Below, piece after piece: positions 1 to 12,281 of a stretch of 64,000 nucleotides of DNA. The DNA lies in contig JARKIP010000011.1 of NCBI GenBank assembly GCA_029990175.1, forward strand, positions 29,238,001 to 29,302,000, read 5' to 3'. The position numbers and the translations under genes are program-made. The notes under the pieces are model-generated. The model was not told where the DNA came from. It searched no databases and saw only the letters and a list, made by a program, of their open reading frames with translations. Position 1 is the stretch's first letter; the number at the start of each line of letters is the position of its first letter. This DNA comes from Petunia secreta. Its lineage: Eukaryota; Streptophyta; Magnoliopsida; Solanales; Solanaceae.

Positions 1-124
1 GTAGAATCATGTGTAATACTTTGCTCATCATATTAACTTACCATAGTCATTATAATTATAATATTCATATTGATAAAAAATTTATTACTTCTAATCCACT
101 CATTTTGTTTGATAGTTTTTCACT

Positions 125-987
125 ATGTCGAATTTATCAAAGCTTGAATTTGTGGCACTTGACATATCCGAAAAGAATTATCTATCATGGGTGCTTGATG
201 CTGAAATACACCTTGATGCAAATGGTCTTGGTGATGCTATCAAAAAGGCAAATAAAACATCAAGCCAAGATAAGGCAAAAGCCATGATTTTCCTTCGCCA
301 TCATCTTGATGAAGGGTTAAAAATTAAATATTTAACCGTCAAAGATCCATTTGAATTATGGAATAATTTGAAGGAACGATATGACCACCTGAGATTTACG
401 GTATTACCGAAAGCTGGACATGAGTGGATGCATTTACGGTTTCAAGATTATAAAACTGTAAGTAATTATAATTCTGTTGTTTTCAGAATAACTTCTCAGC
501 TAAACTTATGTGGTGAGACTATCATTGATGGAGACATATTGGAAAAAATCTTTCCACTTTTCATGCCTCTAATATAGTATTGCAACAGCAATATCGCGAA
601 AGAGGTTTTAAAAAATATTCTGAGCTGATTGCATGCCTACTTGTGGGTGAGCAGAATAATAATCTGTTGATGAAAAATCATGAAGTTCGTCCTACTGGAT
701 ATGCCCCATTCCCTGAAGTGAATGTTGTAGCATCATATGATAAGTTTGAAAAAAGACATAACTATTACCGCGGTCGTGGTCGTGGCCATGGTCGGGGGCG
801 TGGACGTGGCAAGGGACGAAATAACTATCGGAATCCTGGAACAAAAATACAGGGGAACTATAAGGGTTCTCAAAATAATCCTTCAATGGCTAAAGAAAAT
901 ATTTGCCATCAATGTGGCATGAAAGGTCATTGGGCACATTTTTGTCGTACGCCTGAACAGTTTTTAGGCTATATCAAGCCTCCCTGA
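125..987 (+). pseudogene. gag: copia gag polyprotein remnant with CCHC zinc knuckle
   Basis: Gag forms the virus-like particle and binds retrotransposon RNA. The first frame starts at ATG 125 (MSNLSKLEFVALDISEKNYL) and resembles the copia gag N-terminus. It ends at a stop at 575-577, and the protein continues in another frame from about 555 to 987, so one frameshift separates the halves. The second half has an RGRGRGHGRGRGRGKGR nucleic-acid-binding stretch and a CX2CX4HX4C zinc knuckle (CHQCGMKGHWAHFC, about 905-946). It stops at 985-987. Family assignment is secure; the lesion makes it a pseudogene. Confidence 0.88.
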
Positions 988-1352
988 AAAAGAATCAAAA
1001 TAATGTGGATGCACATTTGACCTTTAAAAATAATGATGATGAGGCAAATATTGAAATCAAGCCCGATGATGCTGAGGCAAGTCTTGAATATAAAAATGAG
1101 GATTTTGAAGGCCTCGCAAATTTAACTCATTTGGAAGCTGAAGACTTCTTTGAGGATAATAACTGAAGATTAATAATATTACTAGAGATGCAATTATGTT
1201 ATTTTTCATTTTATATTTTGAACTAATTTATCATTAAGTATGTTTTGCTAAGATATCATATGTCATTTGTTTCTACATTTCTAGTTTAATTTCTAAGCAC
1301 TTTTGATATTGTAAGTCTTTTACATTTCTTTTAATGTACTCCTTATTTCTTT

Positions 1353-2684
1353 ATGAAGAAAATGGAAATTTCTCAATCTTCAATTGGACCAAAGAATAAA
1401 GATGATATATGTCTTCTGTATAATGCTACAACACATACCATTTTAAAAGATAAGAAATATTTCACTTATTTGGTAATGAAAGAAGCAAATGTTAATACAA
1501 TATCTGGTAGGACAAAATTGATTGAAGGTTCCGGAAGAGCTAATTTATTACTCCATGGGGGAACACATTTGGCTATTGATGAAGCATTATATTGTAGTAA
1601 GTCTCAAAAAAACTTATTAAGTTTCAAAGATATTCGCCAAAATGGCTATCACATTGAGACTATAAATAATGCAAACATTGAATATCTTTATATTACTACA
1701 ATATTGTGGGCAAGAAATATATGCATGAGAAATTGCCTACTTATTCTTCCGGTTTGTACTATACAACTATTAATATGGTTGAATCACATGCCATAGTAAA
1801 CTTCTAGTTTACTAGTCCAAATAATTTTACAATTTGGCATGACCGGTTGGGCCATCCCCGTTCTAATATGATGCGGAAAATAATTGAGAATACACATGGA
1901 CATTCAATGAAGAACCAGAAGATTCTTCAATTTAAAGAATTCTCTTGTGTTGCATGTTCTCAAGGAAAATTAATTATAAGACCATCAGTAACTAAAGTTG
2001 GGATTGAATCTCCTGCATTTCTGGAACGTATACAAGGTGATATATATGGACCTATTCACCCACCATGTGGACCATTTAGATATTTTATGGTTTTAATAGA
2101 CGCATCAATAAGATGGTCACATGTGTGTTTGTTATCAACTCGCAACTTAGTATTTGCGAGATTGCTTGCTCAGATAATAAGATTAAGAGTACAATTTCCA
2201 GATTATGCAATTAAAACAATTCGTCTTGATAATGCTGGTGAGTTCACATCTCAAGCCTTTAAGGATTATTGTATCTCAACTGGAATAACAATTAAACATC
2301 TTGTTGCTCATGTTCATACACAGAATGGTCGAGCAGAATCATTTATAAACCCGTCCAATTAATAGCTAGACCATTACATATGAGAACAGAACTTCCCATT
2401 TTAGTATGAGACATGCTGTTTTGCATGCAGCGGCACTTGTATGCATCAGGCCAATAAGTAATCATAAAGTCTCCCCATTACACTTGGCTTTTGGTCAGGA
2501 GCCAAACATTTTCCATCTTAGAATTTTTGGATGTGCGGTACATGTTCCAATTACTCCGCCACAACGCACAAAGATGGATCCTCAAAGAAGATTGGGAATA
2601 TATGTTGGCTATGATTCTCCCTCCATAATTAAACATCCTGAACCAATAACGGGAGATTTATTTACGGCAAGATTTGCTGATTGA
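1353..2684 (+). pseudogene. pol: copia GAG-pre-integrase and integrase remnant
   Basis: The stretch 1353-1796 carries the pre-integrase region (GRANLLLHGGTHLAIDEALY, KNLLSFKDIRQNGYHIET). From about 1838 the zinc-binding part appears as WHDRLGHPRSNM followed by CVACSQGK. The catalytic core follows: a first Asp near LIDASIRWSHV, the second in IRLDNAGEF, and the Glu in QNGRAES, matching the DDE triad. The frame stops at 2360-2362 and resumes at 2406-2684, where IFGCAVHVPI and RLGIYVGYDSPSI are the usual copia integrase C-terminal motifs. The catalytic residues survive but stops and frameshifts interrupt the polyprotein. Confidence 0.85.
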
Positions 2685-3309
2685 CATTTTGATGAATCAG
2701 TTTTCCTAACATTAGGGGGAGATAAAAAGCAGTCTGAATAGGAGATTGATTGGAATACATTGACATTATCTAATTTAGATCCTCGTACAAATCAATGTGA
2801 ACTAGAAGTTCAAAAGATAGTGTATTTGCAAAATATTGCAAATCAATTGCCAGATGCATTTACTGACCTATCAAGGATTACTAAATCTCATATGCAAATG
2901 CTCCAATTTGAGTTAATGTCCCAATAGGATAATCTATTTGTGCAAATGAGTCTAAGCCACATTTGAAGCGTGGTAGACCATTCGGTTCCAAAGATAAAAA
3001 TCATCGAAAAAAGAAAAGGAGCAAGTGATCAAGATGGTCATAATATGGAAATAGTTGCTCAAAAAGAGTTTGGAGACATTGCAGTTAATAAGAACTTATT
3101 GGATGAGGATCAGATACCTGAAAATAATAAAAATGAAGAGATCTCAATAATTATCTCTCTACAGGAAAAAGATGGAACCAAAATAATATAATTGTTGTCA
3201 ACATTTTTATTTATAATGTTGCTGTTGAAATAATGCAACAAGATGAGGATCTTGAACCAAAATCTGTCTTTGAATGTAGACAAAGAAATGATTGGCCAAA
3301 ATAAAAAAA

Positions 3310-4860
3310 TGCAATTCAAGCAGAATTGACTTCACTTGAAAAACGTGAAGTTTTCGGACCTATCGTCCGAACACCTGAAGGTGTAAAGCTAGTGGGGGTA
3401 TAAGTGGGTATTTGTGCGTAAACGAAATGAGAAAAATGAAGTCGTTAGATATAAAGCACGACTTGTCGCACAAGGTTTTTCACAAAGACCTGGCATTGAT
3501 TATATGGAGACATATTCTCCTGTGGTGGATGCAATTACATTCAGATATCTTATAAGTCTAGCAGTGCATGGAAAACTTGATATGCGCCTGATGGATGTTG
3601 TCACAGCCTATCTTTACGGCTCATTAGACAACGAAATATTTATGAAAATCCCCGAAGGATTCAAAATGCCTGAAACATATAAAGGTTCTAAGGAAGCTTG
3701 TTCGATAAAGCATCAAAAATCCTTATACGGGTTGAAACAATCCGGCCGGATGTGGTATAATCGCCTTAGCAAATACATGTTGAAAGATGGGTACAGAAAT
3801 GATGCAATTTGCCCATGTGTCTTTATAAAAGGATCTGGATCCGAGTATGTTATAATTGCTGTATATGTTGATTTGAATATTGTTGGAACTCCTACAGATA
3901 TTCCAAAAGCAGTAAATTATTTATAGAAAGAACTTGAAATAAAAGATCTTGGGAAGACAAAATTTTGTCTTGGCCTTCAAATAGAGCATTTGACAGATGA
4001 AATTTTTATCCATCAATCAACATATACTGAAAATATTTTGAAGCGATTTTATATGGATAAATCTCATCCATTGAGTACCCCGATGGTTGTGAGATAGCTT
4101 GAAATAAATAAAGATCCATTTCGCCCTCATGAAAATGATGAAAAGATTCTTGGTGCTGAAACTCCATATCTTAGTGCAATTGGAGCATTAATGTATCTTG
4201 CAAATAATACGAGACCAGATATAGCCTTCACTGTAAACTTGTTAGCAAGATTAGTTCTTTTCCAACACAAAAGCATTGGAATGGTATCAAGCATTTATTC
4301 AGATACCTACGAGGAACAATTGATATGGGTTATTCTACTCAAATAAATTCAATTTGCCACTAACTGGTTATGCAGATGCTGGATTATTGTCTGATCCACA
4401 TAAAGATCGATCCCAGATAGGTTATTTATTTACATATGGAGGTACAAATATATCATGGCACTCAACAAAACAGACTCTAGTTGCTACTTCCTCAAATCAT
4501 GCAGAGATTATAGCTATTCATGAAACAAGTCGAGAATGTGTTTGGCTAAGATTAATGTCTCAATGTATTCTGGAGATGTGTGGTTTATAATTGAAAAATA
4601 AGATCCCGACAATATTGTATGAAGACAATACTGCATGCATAGAACAACTTAAAGGAGGATACATCAAATGAGACAGAACAAAATATATTTCACCAAAATT
4701 CTTTTTTCACTCATGATCTTCAAAAGAATGGTGAAATAAATGTTCAACAAATTCATTCAACTGACAATTTGGCTGATCTGTTTAATAAGTCATTGCCAAC
4801 CTCAACATTTGAGAAGCTGGTATAGAAGATTGGAATACATCGTCTCCGAGATATTAAGTG
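3310..4860 (+). pseudogene. pol: copia reverse transcriptase / RNase H remnant
   Basis: Reverse transcriptase motifs run from 3414: YKARLVAQGFSQRPGIDY, VVTAYLYGSL, KSLYGLKQSGRMWYNRL. The active-site motif normally read as YVDD plus one hydrophobic residue is YVDLNIVGT here, so one catalytic aspartate codon is missing (about 3865-3880). A stop follows at 3924-3926, and further stops occur before the RNase H part at 4354-4590 (LTGYADAGLLSDPHKDRSQ, SWHSTKQTLVATSS). The end of RNase H, with an LADLF segment, reaches about 4860. This polymerase is dead both by active-site loss and by interruption. Confidence 0.87.
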
Positions 4861-4885
4861 ATGTTTTTATCAGGGGGAGTAAAAT

Positions 4886-5060
4886 ACGCGCTGTACTCTT
4901 TTTTCTTTAACCAAGGTTTTGTCCCATTGGGTTTTCCTGGTAAAATTTTTAATGAGGCAGCAACTAACGCGTATTAGAAGATATTTGTACTCTTTTCTTA
5001 AACTAGGATTTTTTCCACGGGTTTTTCTTCGTAAAGTTTTTAAGGAAGGATATCATCTAG
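4886..5060 (+). repeat. two-copy direct repeat before the 3' LTR of the copia element
   Basis: Two diverged copies of one segment lie in tandem at about 4886-4965 and 4985-5060. Each reads GTACTCTTTTCTT followed by a (T)AACYAGG-like word, a GGGTTTT(C/T)C word and GGTAAAATTTTTAA or its variant. This duplicated 3' untranslated segment is, from memory, common in one copia lineage. It ends directly before the purine tract AAGGGGGAG at 5073-5081. Confidence 0.6.
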
Positions 5061-5081
5061 TAATAAACATCCAAGGGGGAG

Positions 5082-5390
5082 TGTTATAAATCACAATTTG
5101 TAAATGGATGTCTATTAGTTGGCATCAACTTGTAGGGAGATATTTGTAGAGAAAATTCATTTTGGCAAGTGCCAAGATTAGCTAGTTATCAATTAGGTGT
5201 AATTCAACTTGCAAGCAAATTATAATTCCACTTGCATTTGCAAGTTGTAACCTTGTGTATTAGGAGGCAAGGTTTTCTATAAATAGAGACCTTTGCCTCC
5301 TCATTTCAAACACTTCAAATATAATTCTCTCCATATATTTTTCTAGCTACTCCTTTCAATATTGTGTCAATTTTAGATTTATTTACAACA
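5082..5390 (+). repeat. 3' LTR of the left copia element
   Basis: The LTR begins TGTTATAAATCAC directly after the purine tract AAGGGGGAG (5073-5081). A TATA-like element CTATAAATAG lies at 5277-5287, about 195 bases in. The end is placed at ATTTACAACA (5381-5390) because the ends must be TG and CA. The end cannot be confirmed without the 5' LTR, which is outside the window. Confidence 0.65.
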
Positions 5391-5610
5391 GAGAGATCTT
5401 TATCAAGGAATCATTTTTTTTCTATTTGAATTATAAATGAACATAAGAGATCATTTCCTTTTCAGGAGGAATCTTATAAGTACATGATCTGTGTATATTA
5501 CTTACTTTTACTCAACGAAGTTCAATGTTTGAGAACCAAATTACTTAATTTCATATTATTCTTCAAGATTTTTGGAAATGTAATTTATATATTCTGAAAC
5601 CATGCAAAGT

Positions 5611-5798
5611 CAATGGCAGATTTAGATAGAAACTTACGGGTTCAGCTGAACCCAGTAGTTTTAGCGCATATAGTATATTTTTGTTAAAACAATCATTAAA
5701 TATGTACAAAAATCAAGTCGAAAATCCAGTTACTTGTACTTGAGATTGTTATCTAAAAATTTAGAGCCCATAAGGTTCAAATCCTAAATCTGCCTTTG
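5611..5798. mobile_element. MITE with about 14-bp terminal inverted repeats
   Basis: The left end reads CAATGGCAGATTTA and the right end, reverse complemented, reads CAAAGGCAGATTTA: 13 of 14 bases match. The 188-bp segment has no coding capacity and contains GGTTCAGCTGAACCC, itself an almost perfect palindrome. Size and termini fit a miniature inverted-repeat element; the superfamily is not assigned because no clear target duplication was found. Confidence 0.5.
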
Positions 5799-6737
5799 CG
5801 TAAAATATAAAAAATGACAATACTTATGATGAAAGAAAACTTATTTGATTTTCCAAATTGTAATAGCATAATAAATAAATGGAAGGAAGACAATAATAAA
5901 TAATGACATCTAAGTTATAAGTTAGAGAAAGGCAAAGAGTGGTTTTCATTTCTCATTCTCTTCTACTCCTTTTTCAAGAAGACTCATGTTGAAAGATTAA
6001 TTTCACGCATAAGTATAAAACCTCACTCACTATAATAGTATCACAAAATTATTTCTCTCACACATCAAAGTAACTCAAATTCTCTCACTGTAACTAGGAA
6101 TCACAAACCAATATTTTGCATATTATAGTATTGAGCTGTTGTAAATTTCCAGCGTGAATTTACGACATAAGTATTATTCATCACGTCTTTGACAATTTGT
6201 ATGGTTCAAATTTGAAAATAAAGAATTACACTATGTAAAAAAACTACCCATATTTTATACAAAACACAATTGTAAAGACATTTAAATGAAAAGAAAAGAA
6301 AAGTAAAGAGGAGAAGAGAAAGATTACAGTATACAAAGGAGATGAATTTGTTACACAGAAGTACACTTTGAAAAGTTATTTACAAAACATAGAGATATTT
6401 CAACAAAATTACTCAATATTGTGGAAAGAAAAATTTAAATACAAAACATAGCAAAAGATAGCCTAACATACCCTACATTCTTCCTCTCTCCTCATCTCCC
6501 CCAATTTCCCCAAGTTTGAATGACTATGTTTATTTTTCAAAAACTTTGCAAATACACCAACAGTTTGGCCGGTCATCATTCTTAAAAGTGGCTTTTCGTC
6601 AAAATTTCCCCATAACACCCACCAGAAAGACCTGTCAACTTCCTTATAACACAATCAAGTAGGTCGAATAAGCCCCAAGAATTGAAACATGGGAAGTGAA
6701 GAGGAGAGTGTAGCAGTGAAGGAGCCATTGGATCTTA
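5799..6737. other. AT-rich spacer with no recognisable gene
   Basis: This stretch between the MITE and the minus-strand copia element has no coding signature, RNA gene or clear repeat that I recognise. A short minus-strand open frame at 6463-6654 has no known motif and is not called as a gene. Confidence 0.5.
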
Positions 6738-6742
6738 TCAGA

Positions 6743-7000
6743 TGTTAAAATTTCCATGGATGGAGTAAGAAGCTTCTAGAATAGCTGAGCTAACAAGAAG
6801 AGAGAAAATGGCTTTAGAGAGATAATTTCTCTTAGTTGAGAAAGATTACCATGTAAGCTAACTAATCAACTCTGCTAACTCCTACTTATATTCATCTAAC
6901 CGACTTATACACTAACTAACTGATAAATAACTTAGCACCTTATAGGTTTCCTGCCTGTACACTTCAGTCCTTAAACTATTTACAGTGTCATACTTCAACA
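6743..7000 (-). repeat. 3' LTR of the minus-strand copia element
   Basis: This is the 258-bp left copy of the LTR pair. The adjacent bases 7001-7012 (CTTCCCTTCAAG, read on minus as CTTGAAGGGAAG) form the polypurine tract. TCAGA at 6738-6742 is one half of the target duplication. Confidence 0.9.
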
Positions 7001-7011
7001 CTTCCCTTCAA

Positions 7012-8500
7012 GCTAGGTGATGGTGCGAAAATGGTCAACAACCCTAGCTTGGAAAATGAATAATGATGTTGTGCTCCTTCAAGTGCTTTTGTCATCAAAT
7101 TTGCTTCTTGTTCACTGCTGGACAAATACTGAGGATACACTATACCTCTCATCATCTTCTCCCTTATAAAATGGAAATCAATTTCTATGTGCTTTGTTCT
7201 TTCATGGAACACATGATTGTTTGCAATCTAAATAGCTTTCTTGCTATCACTGTAAAGCTGTATAGGTGTTGAAACTCCTACATTCAAGTCATTGAATAAT
7301 CCCAGTAACCACAACAACTCAGACACAGTTGAAGCGATGCTCCTGTACTCAGCTTCAGATGAACTCCTTGCCACTGTTATTTTTTTTTTTAAAAAAAAAA
7401 ATTCAAGAAATGAGTGATCCACCAAAATTTACTGTATATCTTGTGATTGATCTTCTTGAATTTGGGCAGCTCGCCCAATCTGAGTCATAATATGCCACAA
7501 TGTTGTTGTCTCTACTAGCCTTCATAAGTACTCCAAATCCAGGCTCATTCTTCACATACCTCACTATTCTCTGAGCTGCTTCCAGGTGTGACCTTTTTGG
7601 TGCCTACATGAACTGACTCAAAGTTTGCACACTGTATGCAATTTCTGATCTTGTTAATGCTAGATACAGAAGCTTCCTGATAAGCCTTTGATACCCTTTA
7701 ACATATGCTAGCTCCTCGTCATTAGTCACCCCACAAAGTTTGTCCAGTTCAATACGAGCCAACTTCGGATTTTGCTCCATGGGAGTGAGTGCAGTCTTGG
7801 CTCCTACTAAGCCTAAATCAGAAATCAGCTCTAGTGCAGACTTCCTCTAACATAGTAGAATTCTCTTTTGTGATCTGTACACTTTAATGCCAAGGAAGTA
7901 TTTCAGGGTACCCAAGTCTTTGATGAATCATCTTGGCATCATTGCTTGTTATTAACAAGTCATCCACATAAACCAGTATAATGACATGTTTTTGACCCCT
8001 TTGCAATGTAAACAATGAATAATCATGTTGGCTCTATACAAAACCAGCTTTGAGCAATGGCTCAGTGAGCTTCAGGTTCCACTGCCTAGAAGCTTGTTTA
8101 ATGCCATAGAGGGATTTGAGTAGTCTGCACACTCTATTCTCCCCTTCACTACCAAAACCTAGAGGCATTTGCATATACACCTCCTCAGTAAAATCTCCCT
8201 GGTTGAAAGCATTATAGACATCTATTTGGCAGAGAATCTACGGGTGCATAGCAGCCAAAGCTATAACAGCTCTCACAGTAACCATATTTACAACAAGTGA
8301 GAAGGTCTCTTGATAGTCTATCCCTTCTTGTAGGCTGCACCCTTTTGCTACAAGCCTAGCCTTGTATCTTTCTACTTTTCCATTAGATTTGTATTTGATT
8401 TTATAAACCCACTTGCATCCTATAAGTGTCTTACCTTTAGGAATGTTTACTTCCTTCCATGTCTGATTTTCAACCAATGCCGAAATCTCTGCCTTCATAG
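7012..8500 (-). pseudogene. pol: copia reverse transcriptase / RNase H remnant
   Basis: Reading on minus from 8498, the reverse transcriptase start is clear: ENQTWKEVNIPKGKTLIGCK, KWVYKIKYKSNGKVERYKAR, then LVAKG and a GIDYQETFS segment. The catalytic YVDD is intact in another frame at about 7959-7980. RNase H follows with VARSSSEAEYRSIASTVSEL (7228-7425 frame) and the C-terminal tail KHIEIDFHFIREKMMRGI (6988-7212 frame). At least three frame changes and a T/A homopolymer expansion at about 7380-7400 break it. It is the polymerase end of the copia element. Confidence 0.85.
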
Positions 8501-8879
8501 CATCTACTCATCTTGGATCCTTATAGTTTTTTCATAGTTTCTAGGTTCTACTTCATGTAAAGAAGTAGATAGATAGGACTTGTAACCAGAAGAAATGGAA
8601 TTATAGAAAATGAAGTTAGACATGGGATACATGCAGTTAGAAGCCTTAGCTGTCAAGGTAGAACATACATAATCTTGTGTCCACATTGGTGGTGCTAACT
8701 ATCCAACTGTTTTTCTGAGCATTTTCTCAGGTTGTTGTGAATGCTGAACTTCATTTTCATCTACATCATGTAAGATGTGTGCATCAAGAATAGGAAATTT
8801 ATCGTCTAAATCAGCTGATCCATTGTTTCATGCTGTCCATGATCAGTATTCTGTATGCCTTCTTCACTACTTAGAGAGA

Positions 8880-9990
8880 AACCATAGGGGGAGGCATCAA
8901 GCCCCCTTGAAGATCAAAGTGGAAGTACATGCCCTTGTTTAAGTAACTTGAAAGGAAAAAATTTCCTCTATGAATGTAATATCCCTACTCACAAAAAAAC
9001 TCTTGTCATGAATGGCATACAACCTATATGCCTTTTCAGTTGAAGAGCCTATGCTGCAATTGTTCTCGAAGAGAATTTATCATTCTTTCATGTAACAGTT
9101 GTGAAAGATAGGCAACCCAATGTTCTTAAGTTTTGAAATGAAGGAGCTTGTTTATGAAATATTTCATATGGTGACTTTCAGGCAAGAACTGAAGAGGATA
9201 GTCTGTTATTAATGTGCACTGCTGCAAGTACACAATCACCCAGAAGTGTATATGACCATGAAATCTAAATGCTCTAGACATTTCCAAAATATGTCTATGC
9301 CTCATCTCTACCGCTTCATTCTGTTGTGGATTATGGGGAAACTACTCTAGTGCACAATGCCATTCTCTGTAAGGAAGGCACTACACTTAAAACTAAAAAA
9401 TTTAGCCCCATTATCAATTCTGAGAACCTTAACTGATATCCAAAACAGCACATAAATTATTTTCATGAATGCTTCAAGTAGAACAATAACATCACTCTTT
9501 AATCTCATTAGTTGCTCCCATTCATTTTAGAACAATCATCAACAAGAGTGAGAAATATCCGTTTTCATTGTACCTTGAAAGGATCCTAGATATCAACATG
9601 TATCAAATCAAACACATCTTTAGCCTTATTTCTGCTAAGCTTAAAAGGCTTCCTAGTCTGTCTAACAAGAAGATACAATGTACCATTATTAAAAGAAAAA
9701 TCTTTATTCTTAGTAATATCACTCTACAACTATATTATTGTCTTCATTACACCAGCTGGTACATGTCCTAGCCTTTTTTGTCAAGTATGAGCATCTACTA
9801 ATTTTTCCCTTTGTGCTATACAAGACTTTATTTGTGGTTGTTTCTTGATGTCAGGACCTTTGGGGAGTAGGAGATAAAGACCGGTCCTTTCTTCGCCAAT
9901 CTCCTTCACCCTACTAGTGCACAAGTCCTAAAAGACATAGAATTTTAGAAAAAGGAGTCATTGAACAATTCAGCTCCTATTTCAACTTTG
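8880..9990 (-). pseudogene. pol: copia integrase remnant
   Basis: No long open frame survives, but the minus strand near 9170-9350 reads PQQNEAVEMRHRHILEMSRA followed by a segment resembling FHGHIHFWVIVYLQQ. This corresponds to the conserved region around the catalytic Glu of copia integrases. Position between protease and reverse transcriptase fits. The start and end given are approximate, and the zinc-binding part is too eroded to place. Confidence 0.65.
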
Positions 9991-10061
9991 ACACTGATAA
10001 TAAATTGTACTTGAATTCAGGGACATACAACACATTACCGGTACATTCTTCTACTGAAAAA

Positions 10062-11560
10062 TCATAGTCCTTTGTGTGTAACTGGAATAGTCTTACCATT
10101 AAATAAGTGCACCTTATCTCTGGTGCAATCATTCACTTTACTGACTTGAGTTAGCACGTGATAATTGGAGGTCATATAGTTTGTTGCACCTGTATCTATT
10201 ATCCATAAACCATTACAATCATTCTGAGCCATACATGAAGTAATATTACCTGCCATACTGGTTGTTGGATCTTCTTCTTTCTCCTTGCCCATTATTCTTA
10301 ACATCTGTTTATACCGCTCCTCTGTAAATATATTCTTCCCAGTCTGAGATGCATAATTGCCCTTAATCCTGCTAGTATTCTGTAAACTACCAGCATCTGC
10401 CTGTTTGTATCCCTGTGAATGATAGCTAGGACCAGGAACATATGGGCTCTTATGAAAGTGATAACTAGTGTTCGGTACAAATAGATAACCATTATGACTG
10501 TAGCTTGACTCAGGTCTATTGTAACCTTGATTGTAGCTTTTTCTCATGGGCCCTCCTTCATAGTTAACAACATTTGCTGAATTAAACTTGTTTGTATTTA
10601 GAAAATATCCATATCTTCTCCTTGAATTATAATCAGATGTGTAGCCATTTGACTGTTGAGCAGAAGTTTGTCCACTTTGCTTGTGTTCAGGTGGATACCC
10701 AATCAACTTATAGCATCGGTCCCTGATATGACCTTTGATCCCACAGTGACCATACTTGACATTTTTATTTCTCCTAGGGTTTGGATATTTATTTCTCATG
10801 CTCAACAAGAAAGTTTTTCCATCATTTTCACTGGTCACATTAACATTATTTACTATCCTTCTTTGACTGTTTTCATGAATAACCATAGAAAAATCTTTTT
10901 CCACAGATGGTAGTGGTATCACTAGTAAGATATGACTTCTTATGGCACTATATGACTCATTCAATCCCATGAGAAATAACTAATATTTTTTGTTCTAAAT
11001 GCTCTATAAATTCCTTAGACTTATCACATGAACAACTAGGTGGGGGTATTAAAGATGCATATTCATCCCATAACAATTTCAGTTTGGAATGATAAGTAGA
11101 AACACTAGATATACCTTGAGAAATTGTGGCTATTTCCCGCTGAAGATGATCGATACAGCTTCCCTTCACTTTGTCGAATTTTTCCTTCAGATCTTCCCAA
11201 ACTACATGTGCATCTTCAATATAAATGATTCCACTGAGAAATTCCTTTGTCACTATATTCATGATCCAAGCCAATACAAAAACATTACATCTTTCTTATT
11301 TTTCTGCGAGTTCTCCTTCGTATCGATCCTCAGTACAAGATCCATCTATGAACCCTTAATTTTTTCTTAGCTCGCAATGATATTCTCATTGCCCTACTCC
11401 AAACAACATAGTTCTCTGCTCCAATCAATTGAACAGAAACTAGCATTAAACCTGGTGAATCTGAAGGCAGCAAATACAAAGGATGAAGATGGTCAATAGT
11501 GTTCACTGTACTTAAAGAACCCGATGCACTCGAAGTACTCATATTTGTTGATTTCAACAA
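10062..11560 (-). pseudogene. gag: copia gag and protease remnant
   Basis: On minus, the N-terminus (MSTSSASGSLSTVNTIDHLH, then ENYVVWSRAMRISLRAKKKL) starts near 11540 and ends in a frameshift near 11330. The middle of gag (AWIMNIVTKEFLSGIIYIED) occupies 11274-10957, and the C-terminal half 10970-10062. The zinc knuckle reads YGHCGIKGHIRDRCYK, so its first cysteine has become tyrosine. Further on, WIIDTGATNYMT contains the DTG active site of the aspartic protease. The gag is split into three frames and is therefore a pseudogene. Confidence 0.88.
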
Positions 11561-11656
11561 GCTTCGAAGAAGAAAAAGGCAAAATTGATTGTAAAAATTA
11601 AAAAAAAATGAGAATTTTTCACAAAAGGAACTGATTAACTCGAGGAATTATGAAAA

Positions 11657-12130
11657 TGTGACACCCTAACTTAGGAGATCCCACATCGACATAACACAGG
11701 AGAGATGCAGGATATATAAGTATGCACGCCTTAGACTCTTGTGACGCGTCAAAGCTGTAAGAGCCTAGGCCCAAATCAGACAATATCACTAGCAGGCTAT
11801 GCTGTTACATATGGTATCAGAGTCACTTAGTATCAGCCTTATCGATGTGGGACAGAGTTCAGTTGAGTTGCGAATCCCAGAGATGTAAGGCAAACCTCAG
11901 TGCCGAGTCTAGGCAAATCCTGGGTACGAGGGGCAAACCTCAGCGAGGAAGCTGAGTCCATAAGATGAGGTGTATGTGACACCCCAACTAAGTAGTATCC
12001 TACATCAGCATAACACATGAGAGATGCTAGGTATATAAGTACCCATATCTTAGACCCTAGTGACATGTTTTAAAGCCGTGAGGGCCTAGACCCAAAGAGA
12101 ACAATATCACTAGCGGGCTGGGCTGTTATA
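11657..12130 (+). mobile_element. TRIM (miniature LTR retrotransposon) nested in the copia leader
   Basis: Two diverged direct repeats, 11657-11809 and 11975-12130, both begin TGTGACACCC and end GCTGTTAYA. Each contains a TATATAAGTA box. Directly after the left repeat is TGGTATCAGAG (11812-11822), a tRNA-iMet primer site on the plus strand. The 165-bp interior has no coding capacity, which defines a TRIM. Flanks are GAAAA (11652-11656) and GAATA (12131-12135), a four-of-five match to a target duplication. It lies between the primer site and gag of the host copia element, in the opposite orientation. No 5S rRNA-like motif of the Cassandra type was recognised. Confidence 0.82.
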
Positions 12131-12189
12131 GAATAATTTCCACAAAAATCAACAAACTATAAAAGTTTCGTCTTCAATTTCACAGCGTA

Positions 12190-12200
12190 GCTCTGATACC
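12190..12200 (-). other. primer binding site (tRNA-iMet) of the minus-strand copia element
   Basis: The plus strand reads GCTCTGATACC, the 3' part of initiator tRNA-Met. It is separated by one base from the 5' LTR that starts at 12202, so reverse transcription would be primed by tRNA-iMet. Confidence 0.9.
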
Positions 12201-12201
12201 T

Positions 12202-12250
12202 TGTTAAAATCTCCATTGATGGGGCTAAGAAGCTTTTAGAATAATTGAGC

Positions 12251-12281
<31 letters not shown>

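Larger units (their letters stand above)
1..5390 (+). mobile_element. Ty1/copia retrotransposon, decayed, 5' end outside window
   Basis: Copia-type order is visible on the plus strand: gag with a zinc knuckle, GAG-pre-integrase/protease remnant, integrase, reverse transcriptase, RNase H, then a purine tract and a 3' LTR. That order (integrase before reverse transcriptase) defines Ty1/copia. No tRNA-iMet primer site is seen in the first 125 bases, so the 5' LTR lies to the left of the window. The coding region is broken by many stops and frameshifts, so the copy cannot make its own proteins. A repeated segment just before the 3' LTR resembles that of Tork-like copia elements (memory-based). 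Confidence 0.9.

Noticed and set aside
11657..12130. Cassandra-type TRIM with a 5S rRNA promoter
   Set aside because: Neither repeat contains a recognisable 5S internal promoter motif.
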